A stretch of 64,000 nt of DNA from Streptomyces californicus (GTDB taxonomy: Bacteria; Actinomycetota; Actinomycetes; Streptomycetales; Streptomycetaceae), in NCBI RefSeq assembly GCF_000717645.1, contig NZ_JNZZ01000012.1:124001-188000 (forward strand). The letters are read 5' to 3'. The translations under genes were made by a program, and so were the position numbers. Below, in pieces: positions 1 through 9,865 of this stretch (within the stretch, counting starts at the first letter, position 1; each line of letters starts with the position of its first letter). The notes under the pieces were generated by a model. The model did not search any database, had not been told where the DNA came from, and saw only the letters and a program-made list of their open reading frames with translations.

Positions 1-766
1 GGTTGCGCGGCAGCCGGTCGAACTTGAGCCGGGCGAGCGCCCGTCCGGCGTCCGCCTTCTCCTTCTCGCCCTCGTCGATGCGCATCGGCACGGGGTAGAC
101 GGAGATGGGGCGGCCGGTGTTGCGCTCGGCGATCTGGCGGGCGACGGAGGCCGCGCCGTCGATGGACTGGTCGCTGAGGGTGAAGCAGTCGACGAGCACG
201 TCCGGGAGGTGGACGGTGCAGATGTCGGCGATGTCGCTGAGGCCGGTGCGGCTGTCGATGAGGACGTAGTCGTAGTGGGCCTTCATGTCGTCGCGCAGCG
301 CGTCGAAGAAGTGGCCGCCGCCGAACCGGTCGTAGAAGTTGTCCCAGTCGAAGGTGGAGACGGTGGCGCTGTACTCGCGGTTCTGCCGCCCGGCGGAGAC
401 GAAGTCGAGCGTGCCGCCCCGGGGGAACTCCCAGCCCAGCGACTCCGGGGTCAGCGACACGGCGTGCGGCTGGATGCGGGCGTAGTCGCGGTGCCAGTCG
501 TCGGGGCGCTGCACGGGGCTGGTGGCGGCCCAGGCGTACTCGGTGATCAGGTCGATCACGCCGGTGGTGGCGCCGAGGGTGGCGGGGTCGAGGAAGGGGT
601 GGAAGAACCGGTGCAGTCCGGGGGCCTCCAGGTCCCAGTCGACGGCCAGCACGCGTTTGCCGTTGGCCGCGAGGATCCAGGCGGTGTTGGCGAGGGCCAT
701 GGTGCGCCCGGTGCCGCCCTTGTACGAGTAGAAGGTGACGATGCGCCCGTCACGACCGGCACTCAT
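1..766 (-). CDS. KGG-motif P-loop protein, FxsT-like (partial)
   Basis: Open frame that enters from the left edge, so only the first 255 codons are seen. The N-terminus carries a deviant Walker A, KGGTGRT at residues 16-22, followed by the Mrp/ParA-like VDWDLEAPG, and later LIDSRTGLSDI as a Walker B-like strand. This matches the KGGVGR-variant ATPase module at the front of the tetratricopeptide protein of FxSxx-COOH systems; the TPR part would lie outside the window. The ATG overlaps the stop of the TIR-like gene by four bases (ATGA), so the two are translationally coupled. The ATPase fold is clear from the motifs. The FxsT name is inferred from the neighbours and would need the missing C-terminal part to confirm. 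Confidence 0.75.
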   Translation of the reverse strand, partial: MSAGRDGRIVTFYSYKGGTGRTMALANTAWILAANGKRVLAVDWDLEAPGLHRFFHPFLDPATLGATTGVIDLITEYAWAATSPVQRPDDWHRDYARIQPHAVSLTPESLGWEFPRGGTLDFVSAGRQNREYSATVSTFDWDNFYDRFGGGHFFDALRDDMKAHYDYVLIDSRTGLSDIADICTVHLPDVLVDCFTLSDQSIDGAASVARQIAERNTGRPISVYPVPMRIDEGEKEKADAGRALARLKFDRLPRN

Positions 767-2073
767 AGGTCCTCCGCTTCCGTCGCAGGGTCGTGCGGGT
801 CGGGTGTGTAGCTGGTGGCGCCCATGGGTCCGGTGAGCCGGGTCCGTTCGCCGGATCCGCCGCCGGGCCCCGGCGGGTACGCCTTCGCGTGTTTGAGGTA
901 CTGCTGGGCGGCCACCTCCACCACCTGGGGCAGGAGTTGGACGTACGCCTCCATCGTGGGCACTCCTTTGGCCGCGGCGCGGCACAGGGCCCGGCCCTGG
1001 CCCATCTTGACCGGCATGGTGGCTTCGAGCCGCTGGGACAGTTCGGCCTCGGCCGCCCTGCTCTGGTGGTCGTCGCGGTTCCACGGCACGACCAGGGTCA
1101 CCCAGGGGCGGTTCTCCGCGTCGAACGCGGCGAGTCTGCGGCAGTGGTCCTCGTCGCGCAGGGCCCAGCGGTCGACGATGAGGATTTCGGGGGTGCTGGG
1201 GGCGGCCTTGGCGTCGTGCCGGTCCTCGTCGAACGAGGTGATCACCGCTTGGTAGTTGAGCGAGCGGACCAGTTCCCCGGTGACGTAGGCCAGGGGGCGG
1301 GCGGAGGCGGGGTGGTAGGGGTTCCAGTCCTGGGGGTGGTCCCCGTAGTGGTCGCCGTTGCGGCCCTCGGGCAGGTCGTGGCGGGTGGGCGCCGCGATGG
1401 TGATCCGCATCGGCCGGGGGGCGCCGACTCCGCTGCCGGGGGAGCCGAAGGCGCTGGGGGCCAGGCGGTAGTCGACGGGGCGGCCGGTGTCGATGCGGAC
1501 CGAGTCGGCGACGCTGACGATGCGTTTGGCCAGTTCGTAGACGGCCCGTTCGTACTCCTCGGCGAAGAGTCTGAGCTTGATCAGGCCGTACAGCCCGTCG
1601 CTGACGTACCGTTCCCCGAAGTCCCGGTGGTTGAACTGCAGCCGTTCGGCGGGGCCGGGGAGTTGGCTGGGCGGCACCGGAACCCAGAGCGCCGGGACGA
1701 TGGCCTCGGCCGGTTCGTTGGAGCGGGCCCGGTGGTGGATGGCCCGCTGCTCGAAGGCGTACCACTCCTTGCCGCACATCTCGCTGGCGAAGTAGCGCGG
1801 CGAGAACAGGGGGACGAAGACCCGGCAGGTGGCGAGGACGTCACCGAGCCGTTCCGACCAGCCCTCGCCGGAGCGTATCTCCCGGTCCATGAACCCGGCG
1901 CGCGCCCCGGCGGGTAAGTCGGTCATGGCCATCACGTGGCCGCAGAGGTCCTGGTAGAGCCGTTCGACCCACATGTCGGGGTCCGTGCCGGCGCCGTATC
2001 CCGGCGTGTGGGCGTAGCTCAGAAAGAAATACGGCCGATGGCCCACCGCTCGCTGGTGCGTCGATGCGTGCAC
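763..2073 (-). CDS. fxsC: TIR-like protein FxsC
   Basis: 436-residue protein, TIR-like over the first 110 residues: FFLSYAH (16-22), the MDREI strand (62-66), VPLFSPRYFAS (87-97) and CGKEW with Glu103 in the place of the TIR catalytic glutamate. The remaining ~300 residues fit the C-terminal region that defines FxsC of FxSxx-COOH systems. I chose the GTG at 2073 because the protein then starts just before the TIR strand and AGGACGGGG lies upstream; the frame stays open to a TTG at 2127. It is third in the fxsA-fxsB-fxsC-ATPase order and overlaps the next start by ATGA. Whether it hydrolyses NAD, as many TIR domains do, cannot be told from sequence. The family call is firm; the role in the system is unknown. 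Confidence 0.85.
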   Translation of the reverse strand: MHASTHQRAVGHRPYFFLSYAHTPGYGAGTDPDMWVERLYQDLCGHVMAMTDLPAGARAGFMDREIRSGEGWSERLGDVLATCRVFVPLFSPRYFASEMCGKEWYAFEQRAIHHRARSNEPAEAIVPALWVPVPPSQLPGPAERLQFNHRDFGERYVSDGLYGLIKLRLFAEEYERAVYELAKRIVSVADSVRIDTGRPVDYRLAPSAFGSPGSGVGAPRPMRITIAAPTRHDLPEGRNGDHYGDHPQDWNPYHPASARPLAYVTGELVRSLNYQAVITSFDEDRHDAKAAPSTPEILIVDRWALRDEDHCRRLAAFDAENRPWVTLVVPWNRDDHQSRAAEAELSQRLEATMPVKMGQGRALCRAAAKGVPTMEAYVQLLPQVVEVAAQQYLKHAKAYPPGPGGGSGERTRLTGPMGATSYTPDPHDPATEAEDL

Positions 2074-2176
2074 ACGACCCCCGTCCTGTGTGAGCACTCG
2101 CGTCCCGGAGGGAGGAGGGGAGTGCAAGCGAACTCATCATTCCGGAGCGGACCGCTTTCATCCCCTCGCCGTTCGG

Positions 2177-4519
2177 TCATTCGAACATCACTTTCCGGCC
2201 GGACGCCGGAATTCCGGGCGTATGCCCGGCGGGTGAAAGGCTTTTGTCCCGGGGTGTCGCGGCGGGGCTCCGGATTCCGCTGATCTCCTTGCGGACAGCG
2301 GCGACCAGCTGTTTGCCGTCGACCGTCACCTCCGCCGCGTTCTCGATCATGTCGAGGGCTTCCGGAACACCCGCGAGGAAGCCCGGATCGTAAAGCCCGA
2401 GCCCCGCCCGTTCGTATGTCTCGGCCAGCAGCCGGGAGAACGTCACGCGCTCGCTCCCCCAGGGCGTTCGATGTTCCCAGGTGCCGTCCAGGGCGTAAAG
2501 ATCCGTCACTTCGCCGAGCGCCCGCAGTTTCGCCCGGCGGAACGCGCCGAGCAGGCCGAGCGAAAGCCCTCTCGCGTCCGCCGCCGGCCCGACGCCGAGC
2601 GCCCCGGGGCCGTGCCGCCCCGGGGCTGCGGCTCCGGCGGAGAGCGGGGTCAGCGTGGTGAGCGTCCGGGCCGCCTCGGCCGCCTGACCGGGGACGGCGT
2701 CGGCCAGCAGCGACCACGCCTCGGCGAACCGCCGCGCCCGGGCGTCGGCCTCCTCCGCCCCGAGGCGGTCGGCCGCCGGGGCGTCGAAGCGGTCGCGGAA
2801 GGGGTCGAGGTCGTCCAGCAGGAGTACGGGGGCCGGCGCCCGGCGCAGGACGCGTACGGGCAGCCAGCGCGGGCCTTCGGGCTCGTCGTGGGCGACGCGC
2901 ACCTCCGTACCGGGCGCGGCGCCCGGCTCCCGGACGAGGAGACCGCCGTCCGCCGGGCGCACCACCGCCCTGCCCCGGTCCCCCGGCCCGCCGAGGACCA
3001 CGGTGCCGAGCGTGGGCAGGTGCAGGCTTCCGTCGCGGTACGCCACGGGCACCGGGAGGTCGAGCCGGGCGCGGACGGCGGCGGCGGCCACGGTCGCGGC
3101 GAACCGCTCGGCGGCGGGTTCCGCGAGCGGTCTCCCCGCGTCGGCGTCCGCCAGGGCGTCGAGCAGCCAGGTGCGGGTGTAGGGGTGGGCGAGGACCGCG
3201 TCGAGCGCGTCGGCCCCGCCGGTCTCCGCCTCGACCGCCGCCGCGAGCCGCCAGGAGGAGTCCCAGAGTTCCCCGCCGTGCCCGTCGAGGGTGTCGTGGA
3301 GCACGGCAAGCAGGGTGCGGGTCAGGTCCTGGTGGGCGGCGAGCAGGGCGTCGGGCGAGCGGAGGGCGGGCGACTCGGTGGCGGCGGCCGTCCGGTCCTC
3401 GATGCCGCGGATCAGGGCGGCCAGGTCGGCGCAGTAGACGGACGGGTTGTCGAAGCCGCCGCCCGGGTGGCTCGGGGGGCCGCCGGAGCGGTACCGGTGG
3501 GTGTAGAGCCCGCCGCCGCACGAGCGCACGAGGGGGCAGCGGCGGCAGGTGTCGCCGACCCCCGCCAGACCGAGCTGGCGCACCCGGACGCCGGGGTGGG
3601 CCGCGACCTCGTCCAGGGTGTTGCGGAAGACGTCGAACCCGGTGGCGGCGGCGCCCTCGTAGGCGCTCTTGAGCGAGTCGACCTGCTCCAGCGTTCCGTC
3701 GGTCTCGATGACGACGAGGTCGGTGGGGGCCAGGCCCAGGGACTCGGTGAGGCTGGGGCCGCCGCTCAGCGTGGAGAGCACCGAGGAGAACATCCGGACG
3801 GGCATGGGGCGGCCCCGCTCGGTCCAGCGGTCGAAGACCGTCAGCAGCCAGTCCGCGTACGCGGTGGGCGAGCCGTCCGGCCGGTGCGGCGGGTCGTCCC
3901 AGGTGGCGTGCGGCAGCAGGAAGTCGACGAGCGGGGGTTCGAGTCCGGCGAGGGCGTCGTGCACGGCCACCGGGTCGTTGCGGACGTCGACCGTGCAGAG
4001 CAGGCCGAGGTCGAGGTGGCGGTAGCGCTCCTGGTGGAGCAGGTCGATCGCGCGCAGCACCAGGGGGTGGCTGCTGCGTCCGTCGGCGTACCGGCGGTGG
4101 CGGTCGTTGGCGGCGCGGTCGCCGTCGAGCGAGATCCCGACGCGGACGTGGAACTCGTCGAAGAGATCGAGATAGCGGGGGCTGAGCTGGACGCCGTTGG
4201 TGTGGATCCTGAGGTCCAGCTCAGCGATGCCGTTCAGGGCCGAACCGAGCTCCTCGCAGACCCGTCGCAGTCGCGCGGGCCCCGCCAGGAGCGGTTCCCC
4301 GCCGTGCAGGATCACTGTGACGGAGGGGAGCGCGTGTGTCGTCGCGTGCTCGGCCAGACGCCGGGCGGTCCGGGAAACCGCCTCGTCGGAGATGACCTTG
4401 GGTCGGGTCAGCCAGCTCTGATCCGCGTGTTCGTAGACATAGCAGTGGTCGCAGGCGAGATCGCACCTGCTGTGCACTTTGAGGACGAATTCGCGGAAGG
4501 GGACCAGGGGTCCTGTCAT
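2177..4519 (-). CDS. fxsB: FxsB radical SAM/SPASM protein with degenerate HEXXH domain
   Basis: 780 residues. The radical SAM cluster motif CX3CX2C is C19, C23, C26, with the GGE motif at 73-75. A SPASM-type auxiliary cluster region follows with C325, C328, C334 and C363. Such enzymes modify peptide side chains, so the expected substrate is the FSSAL-tailed peptide encoded just upstream. The C-terminal ~380 residues resemble the HEXXH domain often fused or linked to FxsB: LTPLSAG, then a helix aligned to LVHEFQHAKL, then DLYALDG and TPW. Here the metal motif reads GAFRR at about 658-662, so both His ligands and the Glu are gone. The gene follows fxsA by 30 bases, and a 103-base gap separates it from fxsC. 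Confidence 0.9.
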   Translation of the reverse strand: MTGPLVPFREFVLKVHSRCDLACDHCYVYEHADQSWLTRPKVISDEAVSRTARRLAEHATTHALPSVTVILHGGEPLLAGPARLRRVCEELGSALNGIAELDLRIHTNGVQLSPRYLDLFDEFHVRVGISLDGDRAANDRHRRYADGRSSHPLVLRAIDLLHQERYRHLDLGLLCTVDVRNDPVAVHDALAGLEPPLVDFLLPHATWDDPPHRPDGSPTAYADWLLTVFDRWTERGRPMPVRMFSSVLSTLSGGPSLTESLGLAPTDLVVIETDGTLEQVDSLKSAYEGAAATGFDVFRNTLDEVAAHPGVRVRQLGLAGVGDTCRRCPLVRSCGGGLYTHRYRSGGPPSHPGGGFDNPSVYCADLAALIRGIEDRTAAATESPALRSPDALLAAHQDLTRTLLAVLHDTLDGHGGELWDSSWRLAAAVEAETGGADALDAVLAHPYTRTWLLDALADADAGRPLAEPAAERFAATVAAAAVRARLDLPVPVAYRDGSLHLPTLGTVVLGGPGDRGRAVVRPADGGLLVREPGAAPGTEVRVAHDEPEGPRWLPVRVLRRAPAPVLLLDDLDPFRDRFDAPAADRLGAEEADARARRFAEAWSLLADAVPGQAAEAARTLTTLTPLSAGAAAPGRHGPGALGVGPAADARGLSLGLLGAFRRAKLRALGEVTDLYALDGTWEHRTPWGSERVTFSRLLAETYERAGLGLYDPGFLAGVPEALDMIENAAEVTVDGKQLVAAVRKEISGIRSPAATPRDKSLSPAGHTPGIPASGRKVMFE

Positions 4520-4549
4520 TCCTTCATTCTAGCCACTTCTGACGCTTGT

Positions 4550-4714
4550 TCAGAGAGCGGAACTGAAGGTGGAGATCCGGGTGGACCGGGCCGTCGTCGC
4601 GCCCATCGCGCGATTGATCTTCCTGGCCGCCTCGGCGCTGCGGACATCGGTCGCCGCGAGAGTCGCGCGGGTCTTCGCCGGGGCGGGGGCAGGGGTGTTT
4701 CCGTAGGTCTTCAC
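4550..4714 (-). CDS. fxsA: FxSxx-COOH precursor peptide FxsA
   Basis: Short peptide ending in STFSSAL, which satisfies the F-x-S-x-x-COOH rule exactly (F, S, S, A, L at the carboxyl end). It is the likely substrate of the radical SAM enzyme 30 bases downstream. I prefer the GTG at 4714 (54 residues) because AGGA sits five bases upstream. An in-frame ATG at 4756 would give 68 residues but has no clear ribosome site. The leader part is rich in Ala, Thr, Arg and Lys with no transmembrane segment or signal peptide, so any export would need another route. Phe and Ser near the end are the candidate modified residues; that is inference from the family rule. Confidence 0.8.
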   Translation of the reverse strand: MKTYGNTPAPAPAKTRATLAATDVRSAEAARKINRAMGATTARSTRISTFSSAL

Positions 4715-5082
4715 GGCCGTCCTAGGGGAGTCCTGAGGGGGTCTGTTTCCGGACATTCAAACGCGTTCGGATTCCGTGTCATCACACGGTCCGGCATGCG
4801 CACTTTACTACCGCCGCGCCCCCTTCACCTGCCGGCGAAGCGGCCCTTCGTCCCGGTGTTTTCCGAGCCGGAACACCCCCTCCGTTCGACCGCACGGGCG
4901 AGTGGGACCCGTGTGTCGGGACCGCCGGGCCGGAGCCCCCGGTCACCCGCCGCCGGCTCTCGCAGGTGGGAGGCGCGCGGGGGCCCGAGGACCACCCGCA
5001 CAGGGGCCCGGCACGCGCACCGCGAAGCGCCCGCGACGGCCTCGGCGCGGCGGCCCCGAGACCTGGGCGAGGGCGGCGGTTC
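4715..5082. other. intergenic region upstream of fxsA
   Basis: 368 bases between fxsA and a minus-strand membrane gene; it must hold the fxs promoter. The only structure I see is a small inverted repeat at 4774-4789 (CCGTGT, four bases, ACACGG), about 60 bases before the fxsA GTG, which could be an operator. The stretch from 4800 to 5082 shows no convincing gene on either strand. Confidence 0.4.
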
Positions 5083-5718
5083 TCACTCGTTCACCGGTTC
5101 CGCGCCCGGGACGTTGTACTCCGCACGGGCGCCCCGCATGCAGTCCAGGACGCGTTCGTGGCTGTCGCCCACGACGTCGGTGACCCGGACGCGGATGTGG
5201 AGCGACTCGACCCGCTCGACGCACCGCTGCGAGAAGACGCCCACCGGCACAGTGTCGTAGTTCCCCGTGCCGACCAGCGGAAATCCCGCCCCGAAGGCGA
5301 TGAGCTGGTAGTCCCGGCCCGCCGAGAGCCCGGCGGCGGTCAGGGTGGAGACCACGTCCGGGACGGCTGCCCACGGCGCCGACGCCTCGTCGGACACGCC
5401 CCGCAGCACGACGCGGCACTCCCAGCTGTCGACCACGGCGATGTGCTGACCGCCGTTCAGGATTCCCACCCGCCACGCCGGTTTCCCCTCGGCGAGCAGC
5501 CCCTTGCGCCAGGACCCCCGGTAGCCGAGGTAGGGCCGCACCGTGCGGGCGTACTGGGCCCGCGCCAGGACGGCGCCCGTCGCCACGGCCAGCAGACTTC
5601 CGAGCACCTCCATGTCCAGCAGTCGCAGCCGCCAGGGCCAGTCGTCCCCGGCCCCCGGCGGGACATTGGCCCGCACGGCCTCCCACAGCAGGATCAGGAC
5701 CAGGAGCACGAGCAGCAC
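5083..5718 (-). CDS. two-TM membrane protein of unknown function
   Basis: At least 211 residues. A first hydrophobic helix (LLVLLVLILLW) is followed by a second (VLGSLLAVATGAVLA) around residue 40, then a soluble ~150-residue C-terminal part with TVRPYLGYRGSW and several beta-like segments. I do not recognise the family. The GTG at 5718 has no ribosome site and would cut the first helix short. The open frame runs 34 codons further, through a basic RRTRRS stretch, to an ATC codon at 5820 preceded by GGGGGAGGGG, but it holds no ATG, GTG or TTG there. The N-terminus is therefore uncertain. It is divergent from the SLATT gene, so it may belong to that module, but it could be an independent envelope protein. 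Confidence 0.6.
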   Translation of the reverse strand: MLLVLLVLILLWEAVRANVPPGAGDDWPWRLRLLDMEVLGSLLAVATGAVLARAQYARTVRPYLGYRGSWRKGLLAEGKPAWRVGILNGGQHIAVVDSWECRVVLRGVSDEASAPWAAVPDVVSTLTAAGLSAGRDYQLIAFGAGFPLVGTGNYDTVPVGVFSQRCVERVESLHIRVRVTDVVGDSHERVLDCMRGARAEYNVPGAEPVNE

Positions 5719-6082
5719 CAGCGGTGCGGTGAAGAGCAGCGGACTGCGGCGCGTCCTGCGTTGAGCGTCCTGGAGCGGGATCTCGTCGTCCGCCGCTCCC
5801 CGCCGGTCCCTCTCGTCGATGGCCCCTCCCCCGCCCCGAGGTGATCCGATCGCCGAAAAGGCGTCGACTCCCCTGCTGTACAGCCCAGTTGGGAAACTCT
5901 GCCACAGCGCCGCCGGGCGAGGAAGGGGTGCGGTCGCGGCGGTGGCCGAACCGCGTCGCGACGGCCGCCCGCGGGGCCGGTGCGCTCTTGCCGCCCCCGG
6001 CCCCCACCCCTACTCTCATGGCCCCGGACGGGCAGGGGGGACGGCCGGCCGGGTCAGACGACAACTGCAGACGGAGGCGACC
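5719..6082. other. divergent intergenic region
   Basis: Contains the possible N-terminal extension of the minus-strand membrane gene (to about 5820) and must hold promoters for both divergent genes. ACGGAGGCGACC just before 6083 is the ribosome site of the plus-strand gene. I see no further gene. Confidence 0.4.
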
Positions 6083-7009
6083 GTGACGGCGCTGCCCGAG
6101 CCGCTGAGATCCATGGTCTTCAGGAACGACGACCTGCCCGCCCTGTTCCACCACACGGACGCGGTCGCGGTGGCCCGGCAGCGTGAGGCCGTGAACACCA
6201 CCCGGGCGCAGTTGGCGCTCCTCGTGGCCGGTACGGTGCCGGCGGCGCTGCCGTGGTCCGCCGAGGACGGGACGGCCTCCCGCGTCCTGCACGGCGCGGC
6301 GGTGCTGGCCTATCTCGGCGTGCTCTTCACGACGTTCCTCGCCTCCCACCGCAAGGCGAAGTCGCACTGGCAGCTGAACCGCTCGGCGGCCGAGTTCATC
6401 AAGTCCAACTGCTGGCGGTACGCGGTCCACGGCGCCCCGTTCGACAGTGCGACCGAGCATCCGGAGGCGTTGTTCGCCAACCGCCTGGAGGACGGCCTCC
6501 AGGAGTTGCGGAAGGTGGGCTGGGCCGATCCGCGCGAGGAGCTGATGGATTCCGGCGGGCTCATCACGGAGTCGATGCGGGCGCTGCGGGGCAAGGCGTA
6601 CACGGTCCGCAAGGAGACGTACGTACGGGACCGGCTCATCGAGCAGCGGCGCTGGTACCGCAGGCGTCAGCACGCCTCCCGGCGCGGGGCGCTGCTGTGG
6701 TCGGGCGCCGTCGTCGCGCTGACGCTGCCGGCGCTGGCGCTGAGTGCGCTCCAGGCGTTCGGGGTGGGCCGGTCGTTCGGGCTGACGGGGGTGCTGTCCG
6801 CGGCGGCGGCTGCCTGTCTCGCCTGGAACGAGACGCGCCGGCACCATCCGCTGATCTCGGCGCATTCGCTGGTGGAGCAGGACCTGGAGTCGATGCAGGC
6901 CGCCATGGAGACCACGCTGACCGAGCGGCACTGGCCGTCGGCGGTGTTCGAGACGGAGCGGATCGTGTCGCCGGAGCACACCGACTGGCTGGTGCGGCAC
7001 CGGGTGTGA
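6083..7009 (+). CDS. SLATT / DUF4231 two-helix membrane protein
   Basis: 308 residues, starting at GTG after the strong site GGAGG; upstream ATGs in frame lack one. Two pairs of hydrophobic segments are visible, near residues 40-90 and 210-250. The segment YVRDRLIEQRRWYRRR followed by two closely spaced helices is the hallmark of DUF4231, the SMODS- and SLOG-associating two-TM effector domain. In the family such proteins are thought to act as membrane effectors, perhaps pores, triggered by a nucleotide-sensing partner. A convergent SLOG-type protein lies 204 bases downstream, which is the partnership the family name describes. Activity in immunity or cell death is inference from family context only. 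Confidence 0.75.
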   Translation: MTALPEPLRSMVFRNDDLPALFHHTDAVAVARQREAVNTTRAQLALLVAGTVPAALPWSAEDGTASRVLHGAAVLAYLGVLFTTFLASHRKAKSHWQLNRSAAEFIKSNCWRYAVHGAPFDSATEHPEALFANRLEDGLQELRKVGWADPREELMDSGGLITESMRALRGKAYTVRKETYVRDRLIEQRRWYRRRQHASRRGALLWSGAVVALTLPALALSALQAFGVGRSFGLTGVLSAAAAACLAWNETRRHHPLISAHSLVEQDLESMQAAMETTLTERHWPSAVFETERIVSPEHTDWLVRHRV

Positions 7010-7020
7010 GCCGGGGCTCC

Positions 7021-7116
7021 CGCCGGTCCGGGCCACGGCTTGTGCGGCGACTCGCCGGTCGGGGCCGCAGGCCGTGGGGCCTCTCGCCGGTCCGGACCGC
7101 AGCCTGTGCGGCCTCT
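7021..7116. repeat. three tandem 32-bp imperfect repeats
   Basis: Units at 7021-7052, 7053-7084 and 7085-7116 each begin CGCCGGTC and share most positions; a fourth start (CGCC) follows at 7117. They fill the gap between the convergent SLATT and SLOG genes just after the SLATT stop. They could form overlapping hairpins and act as a terminator, or be a replication-slippage repeat. Confidence 0.8.
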
Positions 7117-7213
7117 CGCCCGCGTGGGCGGCGGGTTCGCACCGTACGCCGACAGCCGGGCCGGGCCCTCGCGCCGGCCCCCGACCGCCCGGCGTGCCCG
7201 GGTGCGGCCGGGG

Positions 7214-7693
7214 TCAGCCGCGCAGCACGCCGTCGCGCCAGATCACGGTGACCGGGCGGCCGAGCGTGCGGGCGTACGTCACGATGTCGCCGGTGCCGCC
7301 GAGGCCCCGGGCCGGCAGCCCGTCCCAGACCGCGAGCAGCCGGTCGCAGTGGTCGGCGATGTAGGCGCCGGCCGCGTAGTACGCCTCGTCGGTGGAGTGC
7401 GGGAAGTCGAGCCGCACCTCCCGGACCGCGCGCGCCTTGAGGGCCCGGTAGCGGGCGAGGTCGGCGGCGCTCTCGAAGCACGCCTCGTAGTCGCCGCTGG
7501 GGATGACCGCGGTCAGTTCGGCGCCGCGGGCCAGCGCCAGGTCGGCGAAGAGCTGGTCGGCGCCGACCGCCAGGCTGGAGAGCGCGTGCGTCGCCCGCTC
7601 GCGGCCGCGGAACGCGGCGCGCAGGCCCGCGAGCACGTGGGGCCGGGCCTCGGCGGGGATGGAGCGGTGACCGGTCACTCCGATGCGGTACAC
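7214..7693 (-). CDS. SLOG-family nucleotide-binding protein
   Basis: 159 residues opening with IGVTGHR, then LAVGADQLFADLAL, AVIPSGDY and, near the end, CDRLLAVWDG and GGTGDIVTYARTLGRPV. This succession is that of the Rossmann-like SLOG (SMF/DprA-LOG) group, which binds nucleotides or nucleotide-derived ligands; GGTGD near the C-terminus is the expected ligand loop. No transmembrane segment is present. It converges with the DUF4231 gene, and SLOG-SLATT pairs are a described conflict-system arrangement. Which ligand it binds cannot be read from sequence. A housekeeping LOG-like role is possible, but the short length and partner gene favour the sensor reading. Confidence 0.75.
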   Translation of the reverse strand: MYRIGVTGHRSIPAEARPHVLAGLRAAFRGRERATHALSSLAVGADQLFADLALARGAELTAVIPSGDYEACFESAADLARYRALKARAVREVRLDFPHSTDEAYYAAGAYIADHCDRLLAVWDGLPARGLGGTGDIVTYARTLGRPVTVIWRDGVLRG

Positions 7694-7819
7694 GGACCTG
7701 CTACCCCCTGATGCCGGCGGAGGGCGGCCCGGGGCTCGCCCGCCCCCGGCTCCTCCGTCACCCCGTCGCGACGACCCGTCGTGGCGTCATCCTCTCAACA
7801 GGTCCCGGGCGAGCGGGAG

Positions 7820-7845
7820 CCCCCGTCCGGAATTCCGGACGGGGG
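7820..7845. terminator. perfect 26-bp palindrome after the protease gene
   Basis: CCCCCGTCCGGAA is followed directly by its exact reverse complement. It lies 44 bases downstream of the minus-strand protease stop. The hairpin is strong but has no T-tract, as is usual in this genus. Confidence 0.6.
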
Positions 7846-7888
7846 CACGTATGTACGGACAGCTCCGTACCCGGCCGGGCGGGGCCGG

Positions 7889-9861
<1,973 letters not shown>

Positions 9862-9865
9862 GCGG

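Noticed and set aside
2471..5260. 929-codon plus-strand open frame over fxsB and fxsA
   Set aside because: It is the complement of a well-supported radical SAM gene; composition is Arg/Gly/Pro-rich, typical of high-GC antisense frames, with no domain motif.
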